Assembly: GCF_041146395.1 (NCBI RefSeq)
Contig: NC_090989.1
Location: forward strand, 45,286,501-45,350,500
DNA: 64,000 nucleotides
Direction: 5' to 3'
Source: Eulemur rufifrons
Lineage: Eukaryota > Chordata > Mammalia > Primates > Lemuridae
Both the position numbers and the translations under genes were made by a program. How positions within the stretch are numbered: position 1 is the stretch's first letter; the number at the start of each line of letters is the position of its first letter. Below the pieces are notes generated by a model. That model was not told the origin of the DNA. It saw only the letters and a list, made by a program, of their open reading frames with translations, and searched no databases. Below, in pieces: positions 34,343 to 47,460 of the stretch.

Positions 34343-36112
34343 TTATGGGTGGTTTAACAAAGAACATCTTGAGATTGGCAATCACATCCAAGGAACTTGT
34401 ACACACACACGCACACACAACCTCCATAATAAATGATTTTGACTTAAAATCAACACCACCTAGTCTTTTAGCTAAAAGATGGCTACAGAGATGGAATGGG
34501 AGGGAGTAGCTCCTAAAGCTAATCTGGGATAAAATTTTGAGATGAAATTGGATTTGGAGCCCAGCCTCTTTGTGGCCTTCAAGGGACTAAGCTCAGTTTC
34601 TTATCCATATGATCTCCTTGGGTAACATGCTCATTGGTGAGCTGTTTAGCACATCTCCAAAGCAACTATTCCTCAAAAGAAGATCTTTAATACCATAGAA
34701 TTATGGTAACTGCCTGTCCTAGTTTAGGAGCAGATGATTTTAGACTATGGGGTAAGTATTTCCTGGCAAGACAAAAAAAAATGTCCATACAAATCCCAGT
34801 GCTGCTAAGTGATCTTCTTGCCTATGCCAAAGTGGCCACAAGTCTGCAGAAAGAATTCCCTTCGCAGACACTGTGCCACCTCACAAATGCTTCTTTTGTC
34901 CTATGTATAAAATCAACTCTAAGGACCGCCCAGGTTTTATACTCTGATACATTTCTTCAGACACTATTTGGCATGTCTTTGGGAGCAACGTCTTCTTCAA
35001 TAAGAACAAACCACTTACTTCTGATGACATGAATTCTTGAGTAGGACTCTGACTAGGACACACATTGCCTAAGGCAGCAGGCTGGGTTCTTTGGCTCTCC
35101 TTTGAGCAGCCCTACTTTCATGTCCCAGTTACTCAACTTTGAGCACAGCCAAAAATTATCTCAAGCCAAATTCTTCTGAATAAAAAACACTCAGAAGTCT
35201 TGCTTGCTTCAAGCCAGTAGAAGACTCCAGCCGGATATTGGAACTGTCAAGTAATTTTAATAACTAAAAGAAGAACATATTAGATTCTTGTTCTCATTCT
35301 CTGAAGTGCTAATGCCACATTCTTATAAGTCATGCCTATGTGGAATTTTTATATTTTACTTTAAATGCTATGTTTGTTTTACTGTTCTATACATATGGTG
35401 ATAATTCAGAATATAGTCTGCAATCTTATGTATAGTCCCAAAGATCCTTTGAAGTGACTCATTCATGTATATATGAAAATTCTCTATTTAGGAGAGAGTA
35501 TTCTAGAGATTGTATTCTAGAGTATTCTAGATATTATATAACCCTCTCCAATTCCTTGTCACTACATTCTACTTATGTCCTAGTTATTGCCTCATATTCT
35601 TTGAGACGTTGATGCCAGGTTCATGGTTTTCTTTTCTGACTCAGTTCACATTCATGTGTACAAGTTATCCAAATTGGGGTCTCTGGTTCCTTTATTTTTT
35701 CCTCTATAATCAACGACTTTCTCCATTTGTCACAGTCTGGAACATGCCACCAAATAAATTGCTCCAACTCTAAAAATCACTAATTCATGCTCCTTACTCT
35801 CATCACAATCTCTAATCTTTTTAATTTACTTATTCGTGGACATTGTTGTACCCTTTGGCACTCTCCAGTTCATTGACTCTTCTATTTTTCTCTAATTATT
35901 TTTTTTTACCACCTTTGTTCTCCATTTTCAGGTCAAATTACATGATACAGTAACTACTTTGATAAAACCATGACATTTTTTGCTTCTTATTGTTAGCAAA
36001 CTCTGAAAAAAAAACCCCACTATACATTTGTAATCACAAATTTTATCTCTTTCTCTGGTCAACATGCCTTCTCACTTTCTCCAAAAATTATTTTAAACTT
36101 TCTTTTCTGTCC
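34343..36112. other. Mostly non-repetitive DNA
   Basis: No confirmed repeat or gene. A possible solo LTR lies around 34790-35040 (see findings). A small tandem motif lies at 35498-35531. A plus frame of 109 codons at 34703-35032 has no domain. The part from about 35560 looks like an unnamed dispersed repeat that may continue beyond the LTR at 36777. Confidence 0.4.
35498..35531 (+). repeat. Three copies of GTATTCTAGA
   Basis: The 10-mer gtattctaga occurs at 35498, 35512 and 35522, the last two in direct tandem. Confidence 0.85.
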
Positions 36113-36776
<664 letters not shown>

Positions 36777-37189
36777 ATCCTCAAGCTTCAACTTCTCCCT
36801 CAACCTCATGCGATGGCTATTGAGTTTTAGCTGATGATGTTACCATTAACTTCAGAGAGAAAAATAAACATCTGAAAAGAATCAACCCAATTGCTGACTG
36901 TTTAACTTATGAACCTACCTGAATCTGCATGTATCTTCTCCTTTTTCCCTGTTAAACTAGAAGAAGTTGCTCTCCTAACTACAGTGCCTCTTCCTTCCAT
37001 CTGGCCTCTGGACTCCTACACTTCGGCTTCCTCTGGAACCTTTCACTTTCCCTACTTGCCCCTGCAGCATCAATCTTCCACTTTATATTAGATTTTTCCC
37101 ATCACCATAGCTTAGTCCTTCAACCATTCCAACCATTCCGCTAAACATTGCAATAAGTGTTCTACATTTGTAGTTTTTCTTTTAGAATT
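36777..37189. other. No gene; unnamed dispersed repeat possible
   Basis: Pyrimidine-rich stretch (36930-37110) that reminds me of an unnamed mammalian repeat. It may be the continuation of 35560-36112 on the other side of the LTR. No exon seen. Confidence 0.35.
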
Positions 37190-37940
37190 GTTTTTGGGTC
37201 TTTTGTCATACAAGATTTTTCATTTTACTGCAATAAAATTTAACAGGCTTTTATTTTATGCTTTGTGTCTTCTTTAAAAAAAAAAAACGTTTGTTCTCTG
37301 ATATAATGAAGATATTCTTAAATATTTTCTTGTAGAAAATTCAAAGTGTTACTTTTTACATTGTCTTTAATTCACATAGATTCTTTTAGAATAGTATAAA
37401 CTGAGAATCTAATTTTATTTTTTGTTATACCTAATTATCCAAGCAATATTTATTGAGTTGCCCAATTTATACTCAAAGATTTATAAAAGGAATTTAGTAA
37501 TCTACCAAATCTCAATATTTCTGTGAGTTTACTTCTGCACTTTATTTTCTGTCTCATTGGTTGACTTTCCATACATGCATCAATATCATACTGATTTTAT
37601 TACTATATTAATATAGCATTTTTCTATATGTTGATATCTGGTAGGGTGAGTTCCTGAACTATGCTTTTCTTCTTAAACTGTTTTGACTCTTGTTGGCTAA
37701 TTGCATTCATTAAAATTTTTAATTATTGCTATTTCAAGATATAATAAATTTTATTAGATTTTTTTAGAAAATTACACTGAATATATAAATTTTGCTTTTG
37801 TAATTTCTTTTTGTTTTTTACTTTTAATATTTTTTTGTTTAGTGTACAAGTCACTGCCATATTTATTTATAATATACACACTTGCTTCTAAACAAGATAT
37901 TGTTTAGTTTTTCCATTATTGAACTTTTAATGTTTGACTC
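37190..37940 (-). mobile_element. Old L1M ORF2 fragment
   Basis: Reverse complement of L1M ORF2: 'agatattcttaaatattttc', 'gagaatctaattttattttt', 'aagcaatatttattgagttg', 'atcatactgattttattact' and 'tgatatctggtagggtgagt' follow the minus-strand order. Strongly diverged, no frames. Confidence 0.75.
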
Positions 37941-38020
37941 ATAGTACAGGATTTATTTTTTCAATTGGATAATGTTTTATTTAGTCTTTTTCATCTACCT
38001 TCATAAGAATAATGGCCCTG

Positions 38021-38030
38021 TGATTTTTTT
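38021..38030 (+). repeat. Possible L1 target-site duplication, left copy
   Basis: tgattttttt, repeated at 38573-38582. It overlaps the poly(T), so the evidence is weak. Confidence 0.45.
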
Positions 38031-38572
38031 TTTATTTCAGTATATTATGGGGGTACAAATGTTTAGGTTACATATATTGCCCCTGCCCAAGCTCCATGAG
38101 TCAGAGCTTCAAGTGTGTCCATCCCCTAGATGGTGCACATCGCACTCATTATGTATATATATACCCATCCCCTCCTCCTCCCTCCCATCTGCCCAACACC
38201 CGATTAATGTTATTCCTATATGTGCACTTAGGTGTTGATCAGTGAAACCAATGTGATGGTGAGTATATGTGGTGCTTATTTTTCCATTCTTTGGATACTT
38301 CACTTAGTAGAATGGGTTCCAGCTCTATACAGGAAAATACAAGAGGTACTAGATCACCATTGTTTCTTATAGCTGAGTAGTACTCCATGGTATACATATA
38401 CCACATTTTATTAATCCACTCATGTATTGATGGACCCTTGGGTTGTTTCTACATCTTTGCAATTGTGAATTCTGCTGCTACAAACATTCGAGTGCAGATG
38501 TCTTTTTTATAGAATGTCTTTTTCTTTTGGGTAGATGCCCAGTAATGGGATTGTGGGATCAAATCGTAGATC
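38031..38572 (-). mobile_element. Lemur-type L1, 5'-truncated
   Basis: Minus-strand L1. The 3' terminus is at low coordinates ('tttatttcagtatattatgg', 'acatatattgcccctgcc'), then the 3' UTR with a C-rich tract (38166-38200) and the end of ORF2 to 'tgggatcaaatcgtagatct'. The 3' UTR differs from that of the L1 at 16 kb. The recoverable ORF2 part is short and broken. Confidence 0.88.
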
Positions 38573-38582
38573 TGATTTTTTT
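38573..38582 (+). repeat. Possible L1 target-site duplication, right copy
   Basis: tgattttttt, matching 38021-38030. Confidence 0.45.
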
Positions 38583-38608
38583 GTTCAGAATCAAGTTTTT
38601 TTGTAATA

Positions 38609-38690
38609 TTTTTATTTCAGCATATAATGGGGTATAAATGTTTAGGTTACATATATTGCCTTTGCCCCAACCAAGTCAGAGCTTTTGACT
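38609..38690 (-). mobile_element. Very short lemur-type L1 3' end
   Basis: Only about 80 bp of the same L1 3' terminus ('tttttatttcagcatataat', 'ggttacatatattgcctttg', 'accaagtcagagctt'), sitting just beyond the previous L1 and directly against an older L1. An extreme 5' truncation, or a rearranged piece. Confidence 0.85.
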
Positions 38691-39785
38691 GACAAATTAT
38701 ACTTGTATACTTTTATGTGGTACAATATGATGTATTGATATACGTATACAATGTGGAATAATTAAATCAAGCTAATTAACACATTCATCATCTTGCTTAA
38801 CTTTCATTTTTTATGATGAGACATTTGAAAGTTACTTTGTTAGTCATTTTGAAATATACAATACATTATTATTGACAATGGTCACCCAGTTGTGCAATAG
38901 ATCTCAAAATCTCTTCCTACTCTCTATCTGAAGCTTTATACTATTTGATCAACAACTCCCTAATCTCTCCCTGTTCATGCCCCAGCCTCTGGTAACCATC
39001 ATTCTGTTCCATATTTCTATGATATAAACTTTTTAAATTTCCACATATGTGAGATCATGTGTATTTATCTTTCTGTACCTGGCTTATTTCACTTAGCAGA
39101 TTGTTCTCCAGATTCATCCACATTGTCAAAAATGACAGAATTTCTCCCTTTTTTAAAGGCTGAATAATATCCCACTGTGTATATATATACATATATATAT
39201 ATTTTCTTTACTTATTCATCCACCAATGGACACTTAGGTTGATTTCATATCTTGGCTACTGTGAATAGTGCTGCAATGAACACAGGAGTGCAGATATCCC
39301 TTCAACATATTGATTTCAGTTCCAGCTAAATACAAAGAAATGGCATTACTGGATCATATAGCAGTTCTGTTTTTAGTTTTCTGATGAACCCATACCATTT
39401 TCCTTAATGGCTGTCCGAATTTACATTCCCACCAACAATGTACAAGTGTTCTCTTTTCTCTGTATCCTTGCCAAAACTTATCTTTCATATTTTTGATAAA
39501 AGCCATTCTAACAGGTGTGAGGTGATATCTCTCATTCTAACAGGTGGTTTTAATTTGCATTTTCATAATAATTAGTGATACTGATCATTATTTTCATGTA
39601 TTTGTTGGCCATTTGTATGTCTTCTTTTGAGAAATGTCTGGTCAGGCCCATTTTTAAATTGGGATATTTGTTTGGTGCTATTGAGTTCTTTGAATTCCTT
39701 ATATATTTTGGATATTAACCCCTTATCAGATGTATGGTTTGCAAATATTTTCTACCATTCTGTGACCTATCTCTTCTAGGGACCT
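38691..39785 (-). mobile_element. Old primate L1 3' end (L1PB/L1MA-like)
   Basis: Minus-strand L1 3' UTR and ORF2 end: 'gtacaatatgatgtattgat', 'tgagatcatgtgtatttatc', 'ttcatccacattgtcaaaaa', 'caatggacacttaggttgat', 'ttgttggccatttgtatgtc' and 'ttatcagatgtatggtttgc'. A small local duplication (about 39508-39548) interrupts it: 'cattctaacaggtg' occurs twice. Confidence 0.85.
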
Positions 39786-39897
39786 AGAAAACCACCTGTG
39801 GGGTCCACCATACTGGATAGTGTAGATATCAAATATTTCCATTATTATAGCAAGCTCTATTGGACAGTGCTACTCTAGAGAACACAATATGCAGCTT
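39786..39897. mobile_element. hAT-type MITE remnant, not assigned
   Basis: 'tactggatagtgtagatatc', 'aaatatttccattattatag' and 'ctattggacagtgctactct' match the end of a nonautonomous hAT-group element common in mammals. Only one end is clear. Confidence 0.5.
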
Positions 39898-40107
39898 TAA
39901 CTTATCACAGTCTACCTCTAAATCATCTAGTAGTACTTTAAATGATGTGAGAATATTACAAAAGATATACTTCCATTTTATTCCCCTTATCATTTGTACT
40001 TTTGTTATAAAGTTTAGATAGATAGATACTATTACATCTACAATATCTTATACATTATTATTTTTTCATTAAATAATATAAATAAATAAAAATTATACAT
40101 ATATATG

Positions 40108-40710
40108 ACAGAATAATTGCTCCACAAAGATGTACACTGCATAATCCTTAGAACCTGTGATATGCTACATTACATGGCAAATGTGACTTTGCAAATACCA
40201 TTAAGGTAATGGGTTGTAAAATAGGGAAACTGTTCTGAATTATTGGTGTAGGTCCAGTGTAATCAACTGAACCCTTAAAAGTAGAGATTTTCTTTGGCTG
40301 GAAGCAGAAGAGTGGTATAGCAGAAAAGGCAGAAGAGAGAGGTGGAAGAAAGGGCACCCAAAGATGCCAAGTATGAAAAGTATTTGATGCACTCTTGCAG
40401 GTTCTAATACATAGAGCCCACATGCAAAGATCAGAGAGGACTCTACAAGGTAAGGATGGCCCCTGGCTGACAGCCAGCAAAGGTAAGACCACAGACTTAT
40501 CAGTCATGAGGTGCTGGATTCTGAGGCTTATTCCCAGAGCCTCTCAATAAGAGTCCAGCTGGTTGACACCTTGATTTGGGCCTTGTGAAACTCATGGTAG
40601 AGAAAACAGCTGAGTCAACAGAAACTTGAGATAACAAATGTTATTTTAAACCACTAAGCTTGTAAGTTTGTGGTAATTTATTATGATAGCAAAAGAAAAC
40701 TTACATATGT
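40108..40710 (+). mobile_element. MLT1-type solo LTR
   Basis: Plus-strand order: 'tccttagaacctgtgatatg', 'gctacattacatggcaaatg', 'ggttgacaccttgatttggg' and 'ttttaaaccactaagcttgt', then 'ttgtggtaatttattatg'. This is the mirror orientation of the LTR at 32346-32827 and of the same general type. Confidence 0.85.
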
Positions 40711-41058
40711 GTGTGTATATATATTCTTTTATATTTTACCCCCAAATTTTTTCTTTGATACTTTTTATTATTTCTTGCAGATCTGGGCTTCTTTATGCTA
40801 TAACTTTCTTTAGTCTACATAATTTATTTTACTCTGTAGTGCAGATCTGTTGGAGATAAATTACTCAGCTCACAGTAAAGGCCTATTTGTCTCAGTTCCT
40901 ATCATGTCTAGCTTTCAAGAAGAAATTACAAGGCATACTAGAAGACTAAAAAAAAATTCTCCAGGGACAAATAAAGCATCAGAACTAGGCTCACATGCCA
41001 CAAATGTTGGAGTTATCAAACATGTAAGTTATAATAACTATGATTAATATGTAAGAGA

Positions 41059-41066
41059 CTCTAATG
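41059..41066 (+). repeat. 8-bp target-site duplication, left copy
   Basis: ctctaatg, repeated exactly at 41305-41312. Eight base pairs is the hAT signature. Confidence 0.92.
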
Positions 41067-41304
41067 CTGTAGTGCCCAACCCCTGGGCCATGGACCAGTA
41101 CCAGTCCATGGCCTCTTAGGAACTGGACCGCACAGCAGGAGGTGAGCATCAGGACAATGAGTGAAGCCTCATCTGTATTTACAGCTGCTTCACATCGCTC
41201 ACATCACTGCCTGAGCTCCACCTCCTCTCCCACACCACCCCAGCCATGGAAAGATTGTCTTCCATGAAACTGGTCCCTGGTGCCAAAAACGTTGGGGACA
41301 ACTG
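41067..41304. mobile_element. MER1-type hAT MITE inside HAL1
   Basis: 238 bp, with ends that pair as imperfect inverted repeats (gtgcccaaccc... and ...gttggggacaac). The interior has 'ctggaccgcacagcaggagg' and 'gaaactggtccctggtgcca', typical of MER1-type nonautonomous Charlie elements. Exact 8-bp duplication on both sides. Nonautonomous. Confidence 0.9.
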
Positions 41305-41312
41305 CTCTAATG
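41305..41312 (+). repeat. 8-bp target-site duplication, right copy
   Basis: ctctaatg, identical to 41059-41066. Confidence 0.92.
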
Positions 41313-41988
41313 GAAAAAGTTTACAACAGGCAGCAACAAAAAGGTAATGTAAGCAAAAAGATGGAAAATTTAAGAAAGAATCAAAAACATTACAACAAAA
41401 TGAAAAATGCCTTTAGCTTCATCAATAGACTGGGCATGTTTAGGAAAGAATTAGTATGCTGAATATAATTCAATAGAAACTTCCTACACTGAAATGCAAA
41501 AATAAATAATGAAAACCCTAGAATAGAACTTCTAAGAACTGTGGGATAATTTCAAAAAGTATCATATATGCATAACTGGAATATTAGAAGAAGAAAGGGA
41601 GAATGGAAAAGAATTATTTTGAAGTACTCATGGTTAAGGCCATTACAAAATTAATGAAAGACCCCAAACCACAAATCTAGGAAGCTCAGAGAACACTAAG
41701 CACAATAAGTACCAAACAAACAAATGAAAAAATCTATACTTAGTCACATCATATTCAAGTTGAAGAAAATCAAAGATAAAAAGAAAATCTTGAAAGAATT
41801 TAGAGAAAAGAAATCATTTTGCCTACACAGGGAAAAAAAATACAAAGGTAAGAATTACGGTGAATTTCTTGTCAGAAAGCATACAAGCAAGAAGAGATGA
41901 GAATGAATTATTTGAAACATTTAAGGAAAAAAAAAACTACAACTAGAATCCTATATCCAGTAAAATTATTTTTCATAAAATGAAGGAG

Positions 41989-42000
41989 AAATAAAGACTG
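41989..42000 (+). repeat. Alu target-site duplication, left copy
   Basis: aaataaagactg, repeated at 42345-42356. Confidence 0.92.
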
Positions 42001-42344
42001 TAGCCGGGCGCGGTGGCTCACGCCTGTAATCCTAGCACTCTGGGAGGCCGAGGCGGGTGGATTGCTCAAGGTCAGGAGTTCGAGACCAGCCTGAGCGAGA
42101 CCCCGTCTCTACTAAAAATAGAAAGACATTATATGGACACCTAAAAATCTATATAGAAAAAATTAGCCGGGCATAGTGGCGCATGCCTGTAGTCCCAGCT
42201 ACTCGGGAGGCTGAGGCAGTAGGATCGCTTAAGCCGAGGAGTCTGAGGTTGCTGTGAGCTAAGCTGACGCCACGGCACTCACTCTAGCCTGGGCAACAAA
42301 GTGAGACTCTGTCTCAACAACAAAAAAAAAAAAAAATAAAATAA
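42001..42344 (+). mobile_element. Lemur-type Alu inside HAL1
   Basis: Plus-strand Alu with the extra lemur segment (about 42122-42161) and a mixed A-rich tail. It lacks the six bases that make 'gagcaagagcgag' in its sisters ('gagcgag' here). Exact 12-bp duplication. Confidence 0.95.
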
Positions 42345-42356
42345 AAATAAAGACTG
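42345..42356 (+). repeat. Alu target-site duplication, right copy
   Basis: aaataaagactg, identical to 41989-42000. Confidence 0.92.
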
Positions 42357-42983
42357 TCAAACAAAGAGAAATTGAGGGAATTTACCACTGGTATACCTGC
42401 CCTGTAAGAAATGTTAAAGGAAGTTGTTCAGGAAGAAGGAAAATGATAGTGGACCAGAAACTCAGATCTACATGTGGAAAGAAAAAGCACTGGAGAAAAA
42501 ATAGATAAATATAAAATAAAATCTATTTTTCTTATGAACAATTCATCTAAAAGACAAGTGTTTGTTTAAAGTAATAATAGTGTTGATTATTAGGCAATTA
42601 TAGCACATGAATAAGTGCAACAAATGACAGCTATGCCATAAGTATGAGAAGGAGGAATTGGAAATACTTTGTTATAAGGCACCTACATTACATATGAAGC
42701 AGATACAGCGCTATTTGAAGGTGGACTTAGATTAGTTAAAAATGTATATTGCAAACTCTAGAGCAACCACTAACAAAATTAAAACAAAATTAAAAATCAA
42801 TATAATTAATATGCTAAGAGAGGCGATTAAATGAAATCATATAAAATGTTCAGTTAGAACTAGAGAAGGCATAAAAAGAGGGGGAACATACCCCCATCGC
42901 GACTTTTCCTGGAAATAAATGAATGCTTGAAGAAATAGTAGGTAATGCTCACATTTTTTGTCCTTTAGTAAATAATTATTATT

Positions 42984-42990
42984 AAATATT
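42984..42990 (+). repeat. Probable Alu target-site duplication, left copy
   Basis: aaatatt, repeated at 43337-43343 after the A tail. Short because the tail merges with it. Confidence 0.7.
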
Positions 42991-42991
42991 T

Positions 42992-43336
<345 letters not shown>

Positions 43337-43343
43337 AAATATT

Positions 43344-45844
43344 AGAGGAAATCTTGGAAAACACAGCATTTTATTTCTTGCTACTCTTCTCACAAAACAT
43401 TTTCTTACAATTAAATTAACTCATTGCTTGTGTACATCTATTCTCCTCCTGTTGGTGGCAGTCTGATTGCAGGACCCTGTAATTCCACTGCATACTCCCT
43501 TTGCTATTCAATTAAGTTTTTAAAAACTAGCTGAATAAACTCTAATTATCCAGGATATTCACAACTTACTCAATTCTCTCATAACTAATTCCAAGATAGA
43601 TCCAGTAACTGGAATATTTGGATCATTGCTGTGGAGGAAGATACAGATTAAAGTAAAAAAACAAAAAGCCTGTAATTACACTTCCCCAAAGCTGCTATCT
43701 TGCTGATATCTAGTTCAAAGATGCTTCTCAGTAAAATGATCATCCACTGGTAGCTCCTTTTATGGTTCAAAATTCTCCTTTTAGAGTTTCAATTAACAAT
43801 TTATTTTCCCCAATAGGTTGGGCTTAACCTAATAATCATTCAAAATATATTTTAAAAAGTAGATGTTTTACTTTTATTTCCACTTACAGCACTTACGTCC
43901 GTATTACATCAATGAAAATTTTCACCATATTTGTCATTACTTGATTCTTTTTCAAATATAAGATTATTGTAAAACATTAATAAACATTTCAGAAAAGTTA
44001 GGTTATTTGTACTTTAAATTAAAATCAATTAAATTTAGTTATACATTATTTAGTTAGCATTTACCATTAGACACTTCAACAAGTCTTATAGTTGGTCATA
44101 AAGAGGAGTAAAACATGAGCTCAACAGAGGAATTCAGTGAACTATTCATATGGAATAATCCCTTTTTTAATAAAATAGTTATTAAAAGATAACTATTATT
44201 ACTTTATAAATAATAGTTATTACTAAAACCAGAAGTCTTTTTTACTTATTGTATTCATGATTTTTCTTTTTAGTAAAATTCAATTAGTCAATTAACAAAT
44301 CTGTCTGATTTTTTGATTTTCTGTTCAACTTAAAGTGCTCAAGATGCAACAAGATTGCCAGTTACCCTTCTTTCTTCGCATGAATGACTGATCTCACTAA
44401 ATTATCTTGGTACAATTTCGTATTGGCCTTGGATGTGTCTTTAGAATATTTTCAAACAACTTAAAATGTGTCTTCCATTTGATTGGAATTGCCATACAAG
44501 ATAAAATTCATTTGCCATCCTTGGTTTAGATTAAAGAAGTGTAGTAATCATATTGTCACAAATAAAAGTGTTAAGGAGGGTCTGTGTAAATGCTGGATCA
44601 TATTCTAATTTATTTGAAGACATTTGAAGAACTATCTGGAGAAAGAGACAAAGTAAACTGAAAATAAGTTTAGGGATGAGTTGTACAGGAAAAGGGAATC
44701 AAAGTCAACAAGAGTGCCAAAAAGAACAAACCCTACTGAATCCTAGTATTCTAAGACATAATATTCTGATTAATTGTTCTTTCAAAAACAAGACTAGAAA
44801 ATAGTGTGTCTTGGTATAGTAAAACCATATTTCCTTCATTGTAAACCACACATTTTAATATTATATTATTTCTGTTGTCAGAATGTCTTATGAAAGATGT
44901 CAAAAGAAATTTGCCTTCTATTATTCACAAAGTGGACTTCAATGAATCATCACCTGTGCTTTTATGAATTTAGCTATATGTAGAATGCTATAGTTTGTAA
45001 GATTTGAACCACTTGAATTGGCATATCCTGCACAGTTGAATTTTTACCCAAATTTGGATTTTTAAATGCACTTAAAGTATCTTAAGAGATATTAAAGCAT
45101 GATTTAGCGTATAATTTAATTATATGTAGCATATAATATAGTATTTTACAACTCTAAATGTTTCCACTGTGAACAAATAGAAGTGTTGCATAAAACTTAA
45201 CCATTTAAAAGCATCAAGTGAGCTGCTAGAGCACTGAAAATAAGAGTGACTAAGATTACAGAGAAGAGAGAACTATGGAAAGATAAACTCACAATCTTTG
45301 TTATCTTTGTTATCTTTCTCACGGGGGTATATTTCAACCTGGGTATGGGCAAGAGATTGAGAATCTAGCTTTGTCCTGGCATAAAGGTACTCTTAGAGAA
45401 CAGAACCTTGCAGAGCCTCTACAGTCTCACAGACTAGAGCGACAATGTTAAACCCTTGAAGTATATCTTGCACTCAGTTTTTTCCTGCAAACATTTGCTG
45501 AATTCTGAAGCTTCATGGTGAAGGAGGCAAATCAGCCAAGACAAAAAGACAAGCAAGCAAACAAATAAAAAACTAACCTGTGAAAAGCACAGCACAGAAT
45601 TTGGCATACTCATGATTCTAAATAGATGAGGATTTGCAATAAAGACCTGCTGTAGAAGTAGATCTGGTGAACACATTCTCAGTTGAAAACACGGAACAGC
45701 TATGCTCAATTAACAGAGCATAATAATTTGGCCTATCTCCAATTAACAGACAGACTTAATTTTGCCAAAACTATTAATACATCCAGTATCTACCAAATGC
45801 AATGCCTGTTGGACTAAAGTGATTAGTTCCTACACTATCTGCCC
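43344..45844. other. Repeat-poor interval, no gene seen
   Basis: About 2.5 kb of AT-rich sequence without recognised repeats, apart from a small TCTTTGTTA tandem (45295-45317). No frame longer than 91 codons and no domain. Confidence 0.45.
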
Positions 45845-46435
45845 AGTAGAGGAAACAGTGGGATAGTGTATCAGCAAAATGACATCAATGGAATACAGAG
45901 TCCAGAAATAGATCCACACATGAATGTTCCAACAGAATGCCAAGGTAATTCAATGGTGAGAGGATAGTCTTTTTAACAAATAGCTCTGGAAGAATTGGGT
46001 ATCTATGATATATGAAAGATATGGACTTCAATCCTTAATCAGAACATAGACAACCACTAACTAAAAATGGGTTATAATCTATGGTATAAATGAAATTGCT
46101 AAAATTATCAAATATCCAGAAGAAATTGTATAATAAAATCTTTATAACCTTATATTAGGCAATTTATTTCTTACATAGTACTCAGAAAACATTAAACCAT
46201 ACAAATGACTAATTGAATATCATTAGAAGTGAAAATGCTGCTCTTCAAAAAGCACAATAAAGAGCATAAAAAGGCAAGCCACATATCTTCAAAACATATA
46301 ATATATCTGATGAAAAGACATATATTGAGAATATATGTTTTAAAAAGACTTACAGAACTCAGTAATGACAAAATGGTCCAATAAAATGGGTAAAATATTT
46401 GAACAAGAACTTCACCAAAGAGGTTTTATCATTAC
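45845..46435 (+). mobile_element. Old L1M ORF2 fragment
   Basis: 'ggaatacagagtccagaaat', 'agatccacacatgaatgttc', 'ggtaattcaatggtgagagg', 'ctcttcaaaaagcacaataa' and 'aacaagaacttcaccaaaga' follow the plus-strand order of the L1 ORF2 3' half. Broken frames. Confidence 0.8.
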
Positions 46436-46688
46436 TGGAGAAATGGTAATATCAATATTTTGTATTATACTTTTGCAATTAAGGGGTACATGTTGTAATC
46501 TCCAGGATAACCACTAAAGAAGAGTAAAAAATATATATCTTGCAAGTCAATAGAAGAAAAATAAAATAATAAAAGTATTCGTTACCCAAAATAATGCAAG
46601 GAAGGAGGGAAAAGAAACCTAAATATTTGAGAAAAATAAAAAAGATGCTGAAGATTGCAAGTATAAAATCAAATGTGTTAATAGTTAG

Positions 46689-47116
<428 letters not shown>

Positions 47117-47133
47117 ATAAAGATACAAGTTCA
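47117..47133 (+). repeat. Alu target-site duplication, right copy
   Basis: ataaagatacaagttca, identical to 46746-46762. Confidence 0.95.
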
Positions 47134-47460
47134 ATTCTATTCTGCTTACAAGAAACCATTAAATAAATCAAAGGACAAAAAATATACCATAAAAACATGA
47201 ACCAGGAAAAAAAGCAAAGTAGACTTTAAGCAAAGTAGACTTGTTAGAAATAAAGAGGGACATTTTGATGTCCCTGACATTTTGATGATCAAATTGTCAA
47301 TCCAACAGAATGATAAAACAATTCTAAATATATAAAGTAAAATTGATAGAATAAAAGGAGAGAATATAAATTCAAAATAATACTGGGAAATTATACATTC
47401 TCATTAACTAATAGAATAGGAAGACAAAAAGTGAGAATGATATTATATGTTCCAGGCTAT

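Larger units (their letters stand above)
40860..42890 (+). mobile_element. HAL1-like (ORF1-only L1) element, split
   Basis: Plus-strand L1-family element in which only an ORF1-like region and a 3' region are present: 'agaaattacaaggcatacta', 'gttataataactatgattaa', 'agatggaaaatttaagaaag', 'gaagctcagagaacactaag', 'ggaagaaggaaaatgatagt', ending with 'ctagagcaaccactaacaaa' and 'ggcataaaaagaggggg'. No ORF2 sequence follows, which fits HAL1. It is interrupted by a MER1-type element (41067-41304) and a lemur Alu (42001-42344). All frames are broken. Confidence 0.75.
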
